Source: Alphaproteobacteria bacterium (GTDB taxonomy: Bacteria > Pseudomonadota > Alphaproteobacteria > Micropepsales > Micropepsaceae). From it: a DNA stretch of 7,278 nucleotides. Under the pieces are notes generated by a model that was not told where the DNA came from, did no database searches, and saw only the letters and a list, made by a program, of their open reading frames with translations. The stretch is from assembly GCA_025935155.1 (NCBI GenBank), contig JAICVV010000099.1, positions 1 through 7,278 on the forward strand. Reading direction: 5' to 3'. Both the position numbers and the translations under genes were made by a program. Positions 6,149 to 7,278 of the stretch are shown one piece after another; position 1 is the stretch's first letter, and every line of letters starts with the position of its first letter.

Positions 6149-6631
6149 CTAAGGCCAATGATCGAACTCTAACCACCAGCCGCCTGCCAGTTCGCGTTGA
6201 GCGAAAACGATTTTGTCAGTGGCGCGCCAGTTCTTCTCCAAGCTGTCCACGGTTTGGATCGGCTCACCTGTAGGCGATCCGAATCGATACTTCTTGTAGT
6301 CGCCATCGCCACCCAAACCAACTGACCAAACTTCAATCCAGACGATGCACTTTGGAGTCGGCGTCCACTGAATTCCTCTAGCGCCAATAGTGCGGAGCAA
6401 CGCATAATATGAATGCTTCTCACGCTCCGATATTTTTGGCCGCGACCATTCAGGTTGCATCATGATTTCATAGCCCTTGCTTGTGCCGCAGGCTAAAGAC
6501 CGCAGCTTGTCAAACGTCGATCTCTGTCGGTTGAAGACTTGTATCATCTGCTGATCAGTCGGCGGTCGATCGGTGCAGCCCGCAAGGAAGTTGACGCCAA
6601 ACAAAGCCGCTATAATCAGGGAGTTTCGCAT
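6149..6631 (-). CDS. Small lipoprotein of unknown function
   Basis: The 160-residue product has a short lipoprotein signal (MRNSLIIAALFGVNFLAGC) with lipobox LAGC at residues 16-19. Lipidation is expected on Cys19. The next residue is Thr, not Asp, so outer-membrane sorting is more likely than inner-membrane retention. The mature part begins TDRPPTDQQMIQVFNRQRSTFDKL, an amphipathic stretch like that in several families of small uncharacterised proteobacterial lipoproteins. It continues with aromatic-rich segments (CIVWIEVWSVGLGG, YKKYRFGSP) and ends AGGWWLEFDHWP. Cys48 and Cys95 could form a disulphide, which is a guess. The ATG at 6631 is set by the signal sequence; the nearest ribosome-site candidate, AGGT, is rather far upstream (about 11-13 bases). 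It precedes the DUF2914 gene by 22 bases on the same strand and is probably co-transcribed with it. It looks less GC-rich than the flanking genes. I do not recognise a specific function. Confidence 0.8.
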   Translation of the reverse strand: MRNSLIIAALFGVNFLAGCTDRPPTDQQMIQVFNRQRSTFDKLRSLACGTSKGYEIMMQPEWSRPKISEREKHSYYALLRTIGARGIQWTPTPKCIVWIEVWSVGLGGDGDYKKYRFGSPTGEPIQTVDSLEKNWRATDKIVFAQRELAGGWWLEFDHWP

Positions 6632-6714
6632 CGCAAGATGTTACCTGCGCAAGGCTGCGCTTGTTCAAAGCTGACGGATCAACGTAGGCTGCCATTTTCC
6701 TTGGAGCGAAAAAA
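6632..6714. promoter_or_regulatory. Divergent intergenic region, lipoprotein / POT transporter
   Basis: These 83 bases separate two divergent starts and so should hold the promoters of both. A small perfect dyad, GCGCA (6647-6651) and TGCGC (6656-6660), sits close to the lipoprotein start. On the plus strand GGAG at 6703-6706 serves as the ribosome site for the GTG at 6715, with 8 bases of spacing. I see no convincing -35/-10 pair on either strand. Confidence 0.4.
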
Positions 6715-7278
6715 GTGGCGGCCTTTGCACGAAAAGAGGGTTCTCAGAAAACCGCTTTCGGGCACCCCCGCGGCCTGCTGTTTATCGCTGGGACGGAGCT
6801 GTGGGACCGGGTTTCGTTTCACGGCATGCAGGCGCTGCTCGTGCTCTACATGGTGGAGCAACTGCTGTTGCCGGGCTATGTCGAGCATGTGGCGGGCTTC
6901 GCCGCCTTCCGCGCCGCTACCCAATCCGTCACCGGGCCGCTGTCCGCGCAAGCGCTCGCCTTCCAGATTTTCGGCCTCTACATCGGGCTCGTCTATTTCA
7001 CGCCGGTGTTCGGCGGCGCGCTCGGCGACCGGGTGCTCGGCCGTGTGCGCATCGTTTCGCTCGGCGCGCTGTTGATGACGGCGGGGCACTTCTGCCTCGC
7101 CTTCGATTCGGCTGCTGGATCTTCGGCGCCTCCACCTTGCTGCTGGCGGCCGCGAGCATGGTGGCGGCCGCCACAGGCCGCGCGTCGCTCGCCTGGGCGG
7201 TGGCGTTTCACCTGGGCTCGAACATCGGCTGGATTTTCTTCGCGCCCACCACCACGGCGCTGGTGTCGCGCGTGGCGC
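6715..7278 (+). pseudogene. POT/PTR-family peptide transporter, broken by internal deletion and frameshift (3' end outside window)
   Basis: The family are proton-coupled di/tripeptide symporters with 12 or more inner-membrane helices. From the GTG at 6715 (GGAG 8 bases upstream) about 133 residues match the family's N-terminus. GHPRGLLFIAGTELWDRVSFHGMQALLVLYM covers helix 1 and its E-x-x-E-R motif, here ELWDR at 28-32. The loop FGGALGDRVLGR (99-110) and LLMTAGHFCLAFD (119-131) follow. After about position 7110 this frame turns to nonsense (SSAPPPCCWRPRAWWRPP). A frame shifted by two bases resumes from 7116 as WIFGASTLLLAAASM...GWIFFAPTTTALVSRVA. In intact relatives that last segment belongs near helices 9-10, roughly 200 residues further along. 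So an internal block of about 600 bases seems to be missing, and the junction is out of frame. Either this is a decayed gene or the assembly has collapsed here. Both halves otherwise look well conserved, which fits a recent event. Confidence 0.75.

Noticed and set aside
6679..7089. Minus-strand frame opposite the transporter, and the 178-aa plus-strand frame at 6539-7075
   Set aside because: Both are shadows of the POT frame starting at 6715, which has recognisable family motifs and a ribosome site.

Overview
The window looks like a chromosomal segment of a GC-rich proteobacterium, most likely an alphaproteobacterium. This rests on the Rho C-terminus, on a QorA-type quinone reductase, and on a GLUG adhesin-like protein of a style I associate with Rhizobiales-like genomes. 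The taxonomic call is from memory of protein families, not from a search.

Layout. At the left edge is the 3' end of rho (+, 1-440). It converges on qor (-, 629-1600); the gap holds a hairpin terminator and an imperfect palindromic repeat. From 1761 to 6631 every gene lies on the minus strand. In transcription order they are a small lipoprotein (6631-6149), a seven-helix membrane protein with a C-terminal DUF2914 domain (6126-5044), a secreted GLUG-repeat protein (4989-3331), a second, truncated DUF2914 tail (3330-3097), a secreted HAF-repeat protein (3011-1971) and a second, truncated GLUG tail (1880-1761). At the right edge, divergent from the lipoprotein, a POT/PTR-family peptide transporter starts at 6715 (+). 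It appears broken: about 130 N-terminal codons are joined, out of frame, to a segment from the C-terminal half of the family.

The most notable feature is the mosaic between 1761 and 6126. The order DUF2914 - GLUG - DUF2914 tail - HAF - GLUG tail is what would remain if a DUF2914-GLUG gene pair had been duplicated in tandem and the HAF gene had then replaced the middle of the second copy. Both tails align to their full-length partners without gaps, and each ends at the equivalent stop codon. The DUF2914 tail copies share a perfect 50-bp stretch, so they form direct repeats 1947 bp apart around the GLUG gene.

Functionally the minus-strand cluster suggests a cell-envelope locus: one inner-membrane protein, one lipoprotein and two exported repeat proteins. 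No enzyme or known pathway ties them together. I see no CRISPR array, tRNA, rRNA, transposase or integrase. I do not claim a new defence or mobile system; the duplicated-tail, swapped-middle arrangement is the best candidate for something undescribed.
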